Shown: positions 18,614 to 29,961 of the stretch, piece after piece
Layout: each line of letters begins with the position of its first letter
Position numbering within the stretch: the first letter of the stretch is position 1
Assembly (NCBI RefSeq): GCF_000743715.1
Contig: NZ_JQEY01000004.1
Span: forward strand, 183,418 to 247,417
DNA from: Palleronia rufa
GTDB taxonomy: Bacteria > Pseudomonadota > Alphaproteobacteria > Rhodobacterales > Rhodobacteraceae
Reading direction: 5' to 3'
DNA: 64,000 nt
Program-made: the position numbers and the translations under genes
The notes under the pieces: model-generated
What the model was told of the DNA's origin: nothing
What the model saw: the letters and a program-made list of their open reading frames with translations, nothing else
The model's database searches: none

Positions 18614-18668
18614 GCGGGTTTCCCGCGGCGCGGCCGGGATCTGACCGGGATCTGCTGGAGAAAGTGTC

Positions 18669-19553
<885 letters not shown>

Positions 19554-19568
19554 TATGAGGCCTGCCTG

Positions 19569-21923
19569 ATGCTCTTCGGACTGGATGGGGTCGAGATCGG
19601 CCTGATCATCGTGTTCCTGTGCCTCTTCGGGGGGATCCTGTCGGGGTTCCCGGTCGCTTTCGCGATCGGCGGAGCGGCGGTCATCTCCTTCGGGATCATC
19701 GCGGCGCTCGACGCTGGGGGCATCCTGATCCACCAGGCGGTCGACACCGGTTCGGAAGGCTTTCGCGCGCTGGTCGCCGATGGCGTGCGGTCAGAGGAGA
19801 TATCCAAGTTCCGCTATCCCGACCTGCCGCGGATCTCGGAATCGCTCTTTCCGGGCGGGTGGGAGCTGGCGCTGGACCGCAACATCTCTTTCATCGTGAA
19901 CCGGATCAATGAGCGCGTGCTGGCCGGCCAGTCGATCGAGACGCTGCTGGCCGTCCTGATGTTCGTCCTCATGGGCATCACGCTGGAGCGCAGCCGCATC
20001 GCCAACGACCTGCTGACCACGATGGCGCGGGTGTTCGGGCCGCTTCCGGGCGGGCTGGCGGTGTCGGTGGTGATCGTGGGCGCGTTCCTGGCCGCCTCAA
20101 CGGGCATCGTCGGCGCGACCGTGGTGACCATGGGACTGCTGTCCCTGCCCACGATGCTGCGCAACAACTACTCGCCGGAACTGGCCACCGGTGTCATCGC
20201 GGCCAGCGGGACACTGGGCCAGATCATTCCGCCGTCCATCGTGATCGTGCTGCTTGGCACGCTTGCCGGGGATCTCTACGCCACCGCGCAGGAGACCCGC
20301 GCGCAATCGCTGGGCTGTTCGGACGCGCTCACCTATCTGGGCGAGGCGGCGGTGGTTTCGGTGGGAACGCTTTTCCAGGCGGCATTGCTGCCCGGCATCT
20401 TTCTCGCGCTGCTCTACGGGCTCTACGCATTCGGCTATGCGGTGTTGAACCCGGCCAAGGCCCCGCCCGTCACCGGCGATGGCGCGACGGGCGAATACAT
20501 CACGCGCAATGAGGCGCTGACCTGGTTTCTGGCCGTACCCGTCTCCATGGTCGCCGCGGTGGTCATCGGCTCGGCCGCCGGTCTCGTCGGCAGCCAGTCC
20601 ACCGCCATCGACTCCTTTTCGCAGCAGCAGGAGGGCGCATCCCTGCGCACCAATGTGTCGCCAGATTGCCAGGAGGCGATGATCGACCTTCACGGCCAGG
20701 GCGCATGGGACCGCGCGGTGGCCGAGCAGGCGGCCATCGACGAGACAGGCGGAATGCAGCGCGCCGAGCGGCTGACGGCAGATGAGCGCGTGGTCGCGCG
20801 GGACGCCATGATCGCCGGCGCCGCTCCCATCGGCACCGGGATCGCGGTGTTCTTTCTGCTGGCGGCGCTTGTGCTGGCAGGAGCGCGCGGGATCGCGCCC
20901 TCCGACGATCCGCGCCCGCTGGCGCTGGGAGGGCTGGGCGTGGTGCTGGCGCTTCTGGCGGACATCGCGCTGCTCTCGCCGGTCACCAGCCCCGGCGTGA
21001 CCTCCCTTGTCCTGGCTCTGCCGTTCCTTCTGGTGCTGTGGTCGCTGCGGGAGGCCGCGGCGCGACTGGGCCGCAACGACCTGGTGCGGGTGGTCTTTCC
21101 GCCGCTGGTGCTGATCGTCGCGGTCCTTGGCTCGATCCTGGGAGGGATCACCAACCCCACGCCGGCCGCGGCCCTTGGGGCGGGCGGCGCGATCATGCTT
21201 GCGGCCTATCGCAAGCTTGCCGACGACGGGCGTTCCCCCCGGATCATCATCCTGGCGTCGCTGGCGGTGGTGCTGATGATCCTGATCGGCGTGAACTTCG
21301 ATCTGCGCGTCGGCGTGGGGCAGACCAGCTTCGAGCAATGGGTCGCCTACAGCATCGCCCAGGCCGCCTATCTCTTCGCCATCTTCGGACTGGTCTATGC
21401 CTGCGTGATCCTGTGGCTGGGCGGTGTGCTGACCCCGGTGGTGCGCGAGACGGCAAAGGTCACCAGCATGGTCTTTACCATCCTGATCGGCAGCCAGCTT
21501 CTGAACCTGGTGGTGATTTCCTTCGGCGGTGAGGAATACATCCAGACCTTCCTGCGCAGCTTCGACAATGAGATGGTCGTTTTCCTGATCGTCATGCTCG
21601 TGCTCTTCGTGCTGGGCTTCGTGCTCGACTTTCTGGAAATCATCTACATCGTGATCCCCATCGTCGGGCCCGTCATCTACGGCGGCACGATGGACCCGAA
21701 GTGGGTGACAATCATGATTGCGGTGAACCTGCAGACCTCGTTTTTGACACCGCCTTTCGGCTTTGCGCTGTTCTATCTGCGCGGCGTGGCGCCCAAAGAA
21801 GTCACGACCGGCCATATCTACCGCGGCGTGGTCCCCTTTGTGCTGATCCAGGTGGTGGGGCTGGGGATACTCTGGGCGTTCCCGTCCATCGTGACCATCG
21901 TGCCCGACCTGTTCCCGAACTGA
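19569..21923 (+). CDS. TRAP transporter large membrane subunit (DctM type), extended
   Basis: 784-residue permease, nearly twice the normal DctM length of about 430. The canonical start (GLIIVFLCLFGGILSGFPVA) and channel motifs (GQIIPPSIVIVLLGTLAGDL, LDFLEIIYIVIPIVGPVIYG, TSFLTPPFGFALFYLRG) are intact. They are separated by extra helices and a soluble insertion of about 110 residues around residues 330-440. Long DctM proteins with extended DctQ partners form a recognised subgroup. It lies 15 bases after dctQ. It imports the binding protein's ligand with sodium. Confidence 0.93.
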   Translation: MLFGLDGVEIGLIIVFLCLFGGILSGFPVAFAIGGAAVISFGIIAALDAGGILIHQAVDTGSEGFRALVADGVRSEEISKFRYPDLPRISESLFPGGWELALDRNISFIVNRINERVLAGQSIETLLAVLMFVLMGITLERSRIANDLLTTMARVFGPLPGGLAVSVVIVGAFLAASTGIVGATVVTMGLLSLPTMLRNNYSPELATGVIAASGTLGQIIPPSIVIVLLGTLAGDLYATAQETRAQSLGCSDALTYLGEAAVVSVGTLFQAALLPGIFLALLYGLYAFGYAVLNPAKAPPVTGDGATGEYITRNEALTWFLAVPVSMVAAVVIGSAAGLVGSQSTAIDSFSQQQEGASLRTNVSPDCQEAMIDLHGQGAWDRAVAEQAAIDETGGMQRAERLTADERVVARDAMIAGAAPIGTGIAVFFLLAALVLAGARGIAPSDDPRPLALGGLGVVLALLADIALLSPVTSPGVTSLVLALPFLLVLWSLREAAARLGRNDLVRVVFPPLVLIVAVLGSILGGITNPTPAAALGAGGAIMLAAYRKLADDGRSPRIIILASLAVVLMILIGVNFDLRVGVGQTSFEQWVAYSIAQAAYLFAIFGLVYACVILWLGGVLTPVVRETAKVTSMVFTILIGSQLLNLVVISFGGEEYIQTFLRSFDNEMVVFLIVMLVLFVLGFVLDFLEIIYIVIPIVGPVIYGGTMDPKWVTIMIAVNLQTSFLTPPFGFALFYLRGVAPKEVTTGHIYRGVVPFVLIQVVGLGILWAFPSIVTIVPDLFPN

Positions 21924-21924
21924 T

Positions 21925-22281
21925 GTGGGACTGCCACCGCGATTAAACCCGGTCCGTGGACGGGGCGAATGGGTGGCGACGGTCCCAGGACTGGGTCGGC
22001 TGGCGGTCGTACATCACTCACGCACCGACTTCAGGACTCTGACCTACCGCGACCCTTTCGAGGGCATTCAGCCCCGATCGGGTCGATTGCGCGGCTTCAA
22101 GCAAGCTCTGGTGGACAATCCCGGTCTTGTCCTCATGCAGAGAGACAAACCAAAGCGAAAAGCGACCGGTCCGCTTGATAGCGATGGATACATCGGTGTT
22201 TGGGAAATTGCCGAACCCGGCTGGGAAGAGGATGGATCCCTGTCGTTCAAGTTCATCCGCCGGTTGAAGATGAGGTTCTGA
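21925..22281 (+). CDS. Hypothetical protein, 118 residues
   Basis: Unrecognised. The frame opens one base after the dctM stop with GTG at 21925 (another GTG at 21973 is equally possible) and ends six bases before bpt, which faces it. The C-terminal 80 residues look like a real folded protein: mixed charged and hydrophobic, DPFEGIQPRSGRLRGFKQAL, DGYIGVWEIAEPGW, SLSFKFIRRLKMRF. Base composition is lower in GC than the neighbours, which could indicate recent acquisition. It has no signal peptide or membrane segment. Confidence 0.5.
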   Translation: MGLPPRLNPVRGRGEWVATVPGLGRLAVVHHSRTDFRTLTYRDPFEGIQPRSGRLRGFKQALVDNPGLVLMQRDKPKRKATGPLDSDGYIGVWEIAEPGWEEDGSLSFKFIRRLKMRF

Positions 22282-22287
22282 TCCGCC

Positions 22288-23121
22288 TCAGTCGTGCCGG
22301 GACATGGAATCTGGCAGGTCCAGCCGGGCGACCTGTTCGGCAATGGGGTCGGTCGAGAGGGGGTGAACTTCTGCCTCGTGTGCGGATGGATCGCGAAGGG
22401 GTTGCCAGCGACCGCCCTTGTAGATCTCCAGCGCGCCGAAGCGGGACTTGTATCCCATCTTGGCCGATCCCGGCACCCAGTAGCCCAGGTAAACGTAGGG
22501 AAGTCCTGCCTCTCTGGCGATCTCAACATGATCTAGGATCGCGTAGGTGCCGAGAGACCGGCTTCGATCCGACGGGTCGTAGAAGGAATAGACCATCGAC
22601 AGCCCGTCATCGAGCACGTCGGTCAGGCAGACCGCCATCAGATCCGCGCGCTCTGTGTCGGGATCGGGCAGGCCGTACTCGACCACACGGCTGCGGATTG
22701 GCGTTTCCTCGATCATCGCGGCGAACTCGAAGATGTCCATGTCGGCCATGCCGCCATCGGCGTGGCGGCTGTCGAGATAGGTGCGGAAGAGATCGTATTG
22801 TTCCTCCGTCGCCCAGGGCGAGTTGGCGCTGCGCCTGAGCCCGTCATTGCGCCGCAGGATCCGCCGCTGGGTTCGCGACGGCCGGAAATCCGCCACGCGG
22901 ATCCGGGCCGACAGGCAGGCCGCGCAATCCGCGCAGGACGGACGATAGAGCACGTTCTGGCTGCGGCGGAATCCCTGCTTGGACAGCGAGTCATTCAGAA
23001 GTTGCGCATCCTCCCCCTGGAGCGCCGTGAACAGCTTTCGCTCCACCCGATCCGACAGGTAGGGACAGGGTTGCGGCGCGGTCACGTAGAACTGGGGCGC
23101 GATGGGAAGGGTGTGTCGCAT
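22288..23121 (-). CDS. bpt: Leucyl/arginyl-type aminoacyl-tRNA–protein transferase
   Basis: 277-residue transferase of the Ate/Bpt family, which adds an amino acid (Leu for bacterial Bpt) to the N-terminus of proteins starting with acidic residues and so marks them for ClpS/ClpAP degradation. Conserved segments are [54 protein letters not shown] and [20 protein letters not shown]. It is full length with an ATG start. Confidence 0.93.
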   Translation of the reverse strand: MRHTLPIAPQFYVTAPQPCPYLSDRVERKLFTALQGEDAQLLNDSLSKQGFRRSQNVLYRPSCADCAACLSARIRVADFRPSRTQRRILRRNDGLRRSANSPWATEEQYDLFRTYLDSRHADGGMADMDIFEFAAMIEETPIRSRVVEYGLPDPDTERADLMAVCLTDVLDDGLSMVYSFYDPSDRSRSLGTYAILDHVEIAREAGLPYVYLGYWVPGSAKMGYKSRFGALEIYKGGRWQPLRDPSAHEAEVHPLSTDPIAEQVARLDLPDSMSRHD

Positions 23122-23191
23122 GGGCTTCCGGGCTGGTCGATCCGGAAAACCTAGCGTGGGACAGGGGCCGCGCCAACCCCCCCGGATCGTC

Positions 23192-23647
23192 TCAGTCGAG
23201 CGCCGCGCGGTTGATCGCCGCCGACCCCAGAACCAGGTCCGTAAGCCCCTGGCCCCGCGCCGTCCCGATCATCAGCGCCGCGGAGATGAGTTGCAGCGGA
23301 AACATGAGCACGGACGCGGTGTAGCCGATCGTGTGCAGCCCCGCCCCGGCCAGGTCGAACCGGTCTCCGCCGGCGTCGCGCAACTCGATGGACATGAGGC
23401 GCATTCCCGGCGTGCCCGACCAGCGCGCGATGGTGGCCGTGCGGTAGGCCATGCCGACGCAGAGATAGAAGAGCGGGAACCAGAGCAGCGACGTGAACAG
23501 CGTCAGCGGCGTCAGCAGGATGGACAGTACCGTGATGGCGATGACGTCAACGACCCAGGCGAGCGCCCGCTTGACCGCCGTGTCGCGGTAGAAGTCGGCG
23601 TCGCGAAACGGGTCGGGCAGGCCGCCGTGATTGTAGGTCTCTGACAT
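23192..23647 (-). CDS. RDD-family membrane protein
   Basis: 151-residue protein with a single RDD domain: [20 protein letters not shown], a second membrane segment [33 protein letters not shown] and a third hydrophobic stretch. The start MSETYN at 23647 has GGAGAAAGCG in front. It lies 70 bases upstream of bpt on the same strand and may share its transcript. Function of RDD proteins is mostly unknown; some are sodium/proton antiporters. Confidence 0.88.
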   Translation of the reverse strand: MSETYNHGGLPDPFRDADFYRDTAVKRALAWVVDVIAITVLSILLTPLTLFTSLLWFPLFYLCVGMAYRTATIARWSGTPGMRLMSIELRDAGGDRFDLAGAGLHTIGYTASVLMFPLQLISAALMIGTARGQGLTDLVLGSAAINRAALD

Positions 23648-23718
23648 CGCTTTCTCCATGTGGTGTGGCCCCCGCCCGGCGATAAGGGGCGGGGGCCGGT
23701 CGATCGGCAAACGGCCTG

Positions 23719-24111
23719 TCAGGCCTCCGACGTGTCCGACCGGCGGGCGCGGTCTTCCATGAACTGGTCGAACTCGGACTTGTCGCGGGCCTCGCGCAGA
23801 CGCTTCAGGAAGTCCTCGAAGGCGGCTTGCTCATCCTCCAGCCGACGGATCGTCTCTGCCCGGTAGGCGTCGAAGGCGGCGTTGCCGGAGGCGCCGCGCA
23901 GGTTGGTCCGGCGCTTGCGCGCGCATCCGCCCATGGCGAACTTGTCCTGCCAGACCATGTAGCCAAGAAAGGCCAGCCCGACCGGCCAGAACAGAATGAA
24001 CCCGAGCACCATGGCGAAGATCCACGCGAAGCGGCCGCGCTGGTCGAGCCACGTTTCTGCCCGCACAAGAGGGTTCGGCCGTTGTACGGGAGTGTCTGCG
24101 AAGCTGGTCAT
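23719..24111 (-). CDS. DUF2852-family membrane-anchored protein
   Basis: 130-residue protein with one hydrophobic segment (AWIFAMVLGFILFWPVGLAFLG) followed by a cytosolic, strongly charged helical tail (RRLEDEQAAFEDFLKRLREARDK). This is the DUF2852 pattern. It is divergent to glnE and upstream of the RDD gene. Function unknown. Confidence 0.88.
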   Translation of the reverse strand: MTSFADTPVQRPNPLVRAETWLDQRGRFAWIFAMVLGFILFWPVGLAFLGYMVWQDKFAMGGCARKRRTNLRGASGNAAFDAYRAETIRRLEDEQAAFEDFLKRLREARDKSEFDQFMEDRARRSDTSEA

Positions 24112-24135
24112 GATCGTCTCCTGACTATGTTAATG

Positions 24136-24194
24136 CCTTTCACATGATCTAGGTGGGAAGGGCCGCCTGCCGGGTCAAGAGGGAATGTGAAAGG
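24136..24194. promoter_or_regulatory. Separated perfect inverted repeat in the DUF2852–glnE promoter gap
   Basis: CCTTTCACAT at 24136-24145 and ATGTGAAAGG at 24185-24194 are perfect reverse complements separated by 39 bases, between the divergent DUF2852 and glnE starts. Half-site centres are 49 bases apart, close to whole turns of the helix. It could be a looping operator or a long-range hairpin; it could also be chance. Confidence 0.4.
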
Positions 24195-24267
24195 TTTTTA
24201 CATTGGCGGCGTCGGACCTCCCTTTGGGGCGGTTGACGCGGCGGACGACCCGGCAGACCGTGCGGCC

Positions 24268-27036
24268 ATGGCCTCCCTTGCCTCCAGCATCGCGCGCACG
24301 CCGCGCCCCCATGACCGGGACCGGGCAGCCGAGGCGCGCGATCTCTTCTCGGACGCGCCGTCCCGACTCCGCGACCTGCTCGCCGGGATTTCCGGGTGCA
24401 GCCCCTATCTGAAGGGGCTGGCCGAGCGGGAGGCCGACTGGCTGCGCGAGGTCTGGGACGATGCGCCCCAGGACACGTTGCACCGGATCCTGTCGGCGAC
24501 AGGGGACGACACCGTGGATCTGGGCGTAGCACTTCGCAGGGCCAAGCGGCGCGTGGCCCTTCTGGTCGGGCTTTGCGATTGCGGCGGGGTATGGTCGCTC
24601 GACCAGGTGACCGGCGCCCTGACCCGTCTGGCCGACCTTTCCGTGTCCCGCGGCCTTGAGCGCGAGCTTGAGGTCGAAACCCGCCGCGGCCGCCTGCCGG
24701 ATCACAGCGCCTCCGCCGCCGGGGGCATGGTGGCGCTGGCCATGGGCAAGATGGGCGCATTCGAACTCAACTATTCGTCGGACATCGACCTGATCTGCCT
24801 CTTCGACGAAGCCGCCTACGATCCCGGTGACGTGATGACGGCCCGTGCGTCGCTGGTAAAGGCCACGCGAAGGCTCTGCGCGCTGCTTGGCGACACCACC
24901 GCCGAAGGCTACGTGTTCCGCACCGACCTGCGCCTGCGGCCGGACCCGTCGGTAACCCCGGTCTGCCTGGGCATGGACGCGGCAGAGCGCTACTATGAGA
25001 GCCTGGGCCGAACCTGGGAGCGCGCCGCCCACATCAAGGCGCGGCCCTGCGCGGGCGATGTGGCCGCCGGGGAGCGATACCTCGACCGGTTGCGCCCGTT
25101 CATCTGGCGGCGGCATCTCGATTTCGCCGCCATCGACGACGCCCATGCCATGCGCCAGCGGATCCGCGACCACAAGGGGCTGGGGGGGCGTCTCACCCTC
25201 AAGGGCCACGACATGAAACTGGGGACCGGCGGCATCCGCGAGATCGAGTTCTTCACGCAGACCCGGCAGATCATCGCCGGCGGACGGGACGAATCGCTCC
25301 GGGTGCGCGGCACGGTAGAGGGGCTGGCGCGCCTCGCCGCCGCGGGCTGGGTGCCGAAGGAGACCGCGCGCCAGCTTGTCCGGGACTACCGCGACCACCG
25401 GGAGGTCGAGCACCGCTTGCAGATGATCGCCGACCGACAGACCCATACGCTTCCCGAAGACCCGGACGGGTTCGCGCGCCTGGCCGCGTTCCTCGACCGC
25501 GACCCTGCGGCGCTGAAGACGGAGCTGACCGCGCGTCTCGAGCGGGTGGCCGACCTGACGGAGGCGTTCTTCGCCCCCGCCCGGCCGCATGCGAAGGGCC
25601 CAGAGCTCACAGCGGCGCAGGCCGAGCTGGTTCAGGGCTGGCGCAGCCTGCCGGCGCTGCGGTCCGAGCGCGCTCTCGACATCTTCGACCGGATCCGTCC
25701 GGCGCTGCTGACGCGCCTCCTGGCCAGCCCGCGCCCGGAGCGGGCCCTGGCCCATTTCGACGGTTTCCTGCGCGGCCTGCCGGCGGGGGTTCAACTCTTC
25801 TCGCTCTTCGAAGCCAGCCCCGAGCTTCTGGACCTGATCGCGGATATCGCAGGAACGACGCCGGAGCTTGCAACCTACCTGTCCCGCAATGCCGCGGTGC
25901 TGGACGCGGTGCTGGGCGGACAGTTCTTCGCGGACTGGCCGGGAATGGCGGCGCTGAACACGGGTCTCAGCCGCCGGCTCGAAGCGGCGCCCGACTACGA
26001 GGCCAAGCTCGACGCCGCCCGGAACTGGACGCGGGACTGGCATTTCCGCATCGGCGTGCATCATCTGCGGGGCCTGATCGACGGTGCCGTGGCCGGGGGG
26101 CAGTATGCCGAACTGGCCGAAGCCGTCGTCGCCGCCCTGTGGCCCGTGGTCGTGACGGAGTTCTCCGCCCGTCACGGACCGCCGCCCGGCGCGGGGGCCA
26201 TGGTTCTGGCGATGGGATCGCTCGGGGCAGGGCGGCTGACCGCCCGGTCGGATCTGGACCTGATCGTGATCTACGACGATGCCGGACAGGAGACCTCGAC
26301 CGGGCCGCGCCCCTTGCCCGCGCGCAGCTACTTCGCGCGTCTGACCCAGGGACTTGTCACCGCGCTCTCCGCTCCGACGGCCCAGGGGCGCCTCTATGAG
26401 GTCGACATGCGCCTGCGGCCGTCGGGCAAGCAAGGCCCCGTGGCCACCGCGCTCGCGTCCTTCGACCGCTACCAGCGTCAGGATGCCTGGACCTGGGAGC
26501 ATCTGGCCCTGACCCGCGCACGGGCCATTGCCGGGCCCCACGCGCTCTGTGCAGCGGTCGAAGCCGTGCGCGGCGCGGTGCTCGCCGCGGATCGCGACCC
26601 CGACAGGCTGCGCGCGGACGTCTCGGCCATGCGCGACCGTCTGGCGGGCCAGCGTTCGGGCGGCACGTGGGACCTCAAGGCCGGGCCTGGCAGGCTGACG
26701 GAGGTAGAGCTTGCCGCGAGCGCCCTGGGCCTGCTCTCCAGGTCGGACGCGCGCGCCGCCCGGGACCAGATCGCCGCCGCGGCCAGGGCCGGTCTGGTGG
26801 CGCAATCCACCGCGACGGAACTCGCCGATCTGCACGGGCGCTTTCACCGCCTGCAGGTCGCCGTCCGGCTGCTGGCGCCGCAGGGGGTCTCCCCCGACGA
26901 CCTCGGCGCGTCGGGAGAGGCGATGCTCTTGCGTGAAAGCGGCGTCGGGACCATGTCGGACCTGGCCGCAGAGATCGCCGCCTGGGCCGAGCGCGGGGCC
27001 AGGGCGGTGGAAGAGGTGCTTCATGCGCAACACTGA
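24268..27036 (+). CDS. glnE: Glutamine synthetase adenylyltransferase/adenylyl-removase
   Basis: Bifunctional regulator of glutamine synthetase, about 922 residues. Each half has a nucleotidyltransferase domain: GKMGAFELNYSSDIDLICL in the N-terminal deadenylylating half and GSLGAGRLTARSDLDLIVIY in the C-terminal adenylylating half. Each is followed by a GlnD/PII-uridylyltransferase-like helical domain. The start at 24268 (MASLASSIARTPRP) agrees with the family N-terminus as I recall it. A GTG at 24187 would add 27 unlike residues but has an AGAGGGA just before it. The minus-strand frame opposite is a shadow. Confidence 0.94.
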   Translation: MASLASSIARTPRPHDRDRAAEARDLFSDAPSRLRDLLAGISGCSPYLKGLAEREADWLREVWDDAPQDTLHRILSATGDDTVDLGVALRRAKRRVALLVGLCDCGGVWSLDQVTGALTRLADLSVSRGLERELEVETRRGRLPDHSASAAGGMVALAMGKMGAFELNYSSDIDLICLFDEAAYDPGDVMTARASLVKATRRLCALLGDTTAEGYVFRTDLRLRPDPSVTPVCLGMDAAERYYESLGRTWERAAHIKARPCAGDVAAGERYLDRLRPFIWRRHLDFAAIDDAHAMRQRIRDHKGLGGRLTLKGHDMKLGTGGIREIEFFTQTRQIIAGGRDESLRVRGTVEGLARLAAAGWVPKETARQLVRDYRDHREVEHRLQMIADRQTHTLPEDPDGFARLAAFLDRDPAALKTELTARLERVADLTEAFFAPARPHAKGPELTAAQAELVQGWRSLPALRSERALDIFDRIRPALLTRLLASPRPERALAHFDGFLRGLPAGVQLFSLFEASPELLDLIADIAGTTPELATYLSRNAAVLDAVLGGQFFADWPGMAALNTGLSRRLEAAPDYEAKLDAARNWTRDWHFRIGVHHLRGLIDGAVAGGQYAELAEAVVAALWPVVVTEFSARHGPPPGAGAMVLAMGSLGAGRLTARSDLDLIVIYDDAGQETSTGPRPLPARSYFARLTQGLVTALSAPTAQGRLYEVDMRLRPSGKQGPVATALASFDRYQRQDAWTWEHLALTRARAIAGPHALCAAVEAVRGAVLAADRDPDRLRADVSAMRDRLAGQRSGGTWDLKAGPGRLTEVELAASALGLLSRSDARAARDQIAAAARAGLVAQSTATELADLHGRFHRLQVAVRLLAPQGVSPDDLGASGEAMLLRESGVGTMSDLAAEIAAWAERGARAVEEVLHAQH

Positions 27037-27298
27037 CGCGGCGGATCCCAAGGGACTCATCGCCGAAAGCTTCGAGATCGACGGCATTACACCGGCTGAT
27101 TGTCGAACGATCTTTCTGGACTGGGCGCTGTCGCTGCCGGCGGATCTGTCCGCGGACCGCGCGCTGCGCCGTTTGCTGTCGCGCCATCAGGACAAGCCGC
27201 GCGACCATCCGATGCAGACCGTCCTGCGAGAGGCGCTGGCCTCCGCGCCTGTGCCGCGCCGTCGCGGCGGCTGGGCCGCCCGACACCGCGACGGCTGA
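27023..27298 (+). CDS. Conserved hypothetical protein overlapping glnE
   Basis: 91-residue protein whose ATG lies 14 bases inside the end of glnE, so translation is coupled. It is soluble and helical: ESFEIDGITPADCRTIFLDW, ALSLPADLSADRALRRLL, HPMQTVLREALA. The N-terminal half reads like a small acidic helical domain; the end is arginine-rich. I recall similar short frames after glnE in related genomes, but no function. Confidence 0.7.
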   Translation: MRNTDAADPKGLIAESFEIDGITPADCRTIFLDWALSLPADLSADRALRRLLSRHQDKPRDHPMQTVLREALASAPVPRRRGGWAARHRDG

Positions 27299-27308
27299 TC
27301 CGGGCCGC

Positions 27309-27373
27309 TCCTTCATCTTTCCCCAAATATCCCGGGGGAGGTCGCCGCAGGCGGCCGGGGGCGGCGCCCCCAA
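27309..27373. repeat. Dispersed GC-rich intergenic repeat, copy A
   Basis: A core of CATCTTTCCCCAAATATC and then CCGGGGG is followed by two GC-rich inverted repeats (GCCGCAGGCGGC; GGGGGCGGCGCCCCC). It lies between the convergent ends of the gene after glnE and eda and probably acts as a bidirectional terminator. Further copies are at 31683 and 44186. Confidence 0.8.
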
Positions 27374-27380
27374 ACCTGCG

Positions 27381-28025
27381 TCAGCCGCGCGGCAGCCGCG
27401 ACGCCTCCCGCGCCAGGGCGGTGATCGCGTCCCAGTCGCCCGCCCGCATTTTGTCGGCCGGCGCGACCCATGACCCCCCGACGCAAAGCGTGTTCGCAAG
27501 ACCCAGATAGACGCCTACGTTGGACGGGCTCACCCCGCCGGTGGGGCAGAAGCGGATCTGCGGCAGCGGCGCGCCGATGGCCTTCAAGGCGGGCGCGCCG
27601 CCACTGGCCTCGGCCGGAAAGAACTTCTGCACCGTATAGCCACGCTCCAGAAGCCGCATCGCCTCGGTCGCCGTCGCGGCACCCGGCAGCAACGGCAGGT
27701 CGGCATCCTCGGCGGCGTCCAGAAGCCGGTCCGTCGCCCCGGGGGATACGCCGAACCGCGCCCCGGCCTCTACCGCGCGGGTGATGTCGTCGGGCGTCAG
27801 CAGGGTACCCGCGCCGACCGTTCCGCCTTCGACCCGGGCCATCTCGGCGATCACCTCAAGGGCCGCGGGCGTCCGCAGCGTGACCTCCAGCGCGGGCAGG
27901 CCCCCGGCAACCAGCGCCTGCGCCAGAGGCCGGGCGTGGGCCGGGTCGTCCACCACCAGGACCGGGATCACGGGGGCAAGGCGGCAGATCGCCTCCGAGG
28001 CTTGGCTGACATCGTGCGGGGTCAT
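27381..28025 (-). CDS. eda: KDPG/KHG aldolase
   Basis: 214-residue class I aldolase splitting 2-keto-3-deoxy-6-phosphogluconate to pyruvate and glyceraldehyde 3-phosphate. The Schiff-base lysine is in YTVQKFFPAE, the catalytic glutamate in LEVTLRT, and the phosphate-binding segment in FCPTGGVSP. It lies 24 bases after edd on the same strand. An ATG two codons upstream (28031) is also possible. Confidence 0.96.
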   Translation of the reverse strand: MTPHDVSQASEAICRLAPVIPVLVVDDPAHARPLAQALVAGGLPALEVTLRTPAALEVIAEMARVEGGTVGAGTLLTPDDITRAVEAGARFGVSPGATDRLLDAAEDADLPLLPGAATATEAMRLLERGYTVQKFFPAEASGGAPALKAIGAPLPQIRFCPTGGVSPSNVGVYLGLANTLCVGGSWVAPADKMRAGDWDAITALAREASRLPRG

Positions 28026-28049
28026 GGGCATTGGTCCTTCGCGAATGGA

Positions 28050-29855
<1,806 letters not shown>

Positions 29856-29900
29856 GTCTTGTCTCCCTTTCAGGTCTCCGCCTCACGCCTAACATAGCCC

Positions 29901-29914
29901 CGCTAGCGCTACCA
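29901..29914 (-). promoter_or_regulatory. Putative LacI-family operator upstream of edd
   Basis: The sequence holds the palindrome TAGCGCTA (29904-29911) in the context TGGTAGCGCTAGCG on the minus strand, very like the TGRTAGCGCTAYCA consensus of alphaproteobacterial LacI-type sugar repressors. Its position just upstream of edd suits repression of the Entner-Doudoroff operon. No lacI-type gene is in the window. Confidence 0.5.
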
Positions 29915-29961
29915 GACAGGGGCCGCTTTTATCTGGCGCGAAATGCGCCTATCGCGGGGCC

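Noticed and set aside
24175..27087. 970-codon minus-strand frame opposite glnE
   Set aside because: No domains, skewed composition; shadow of glnE.
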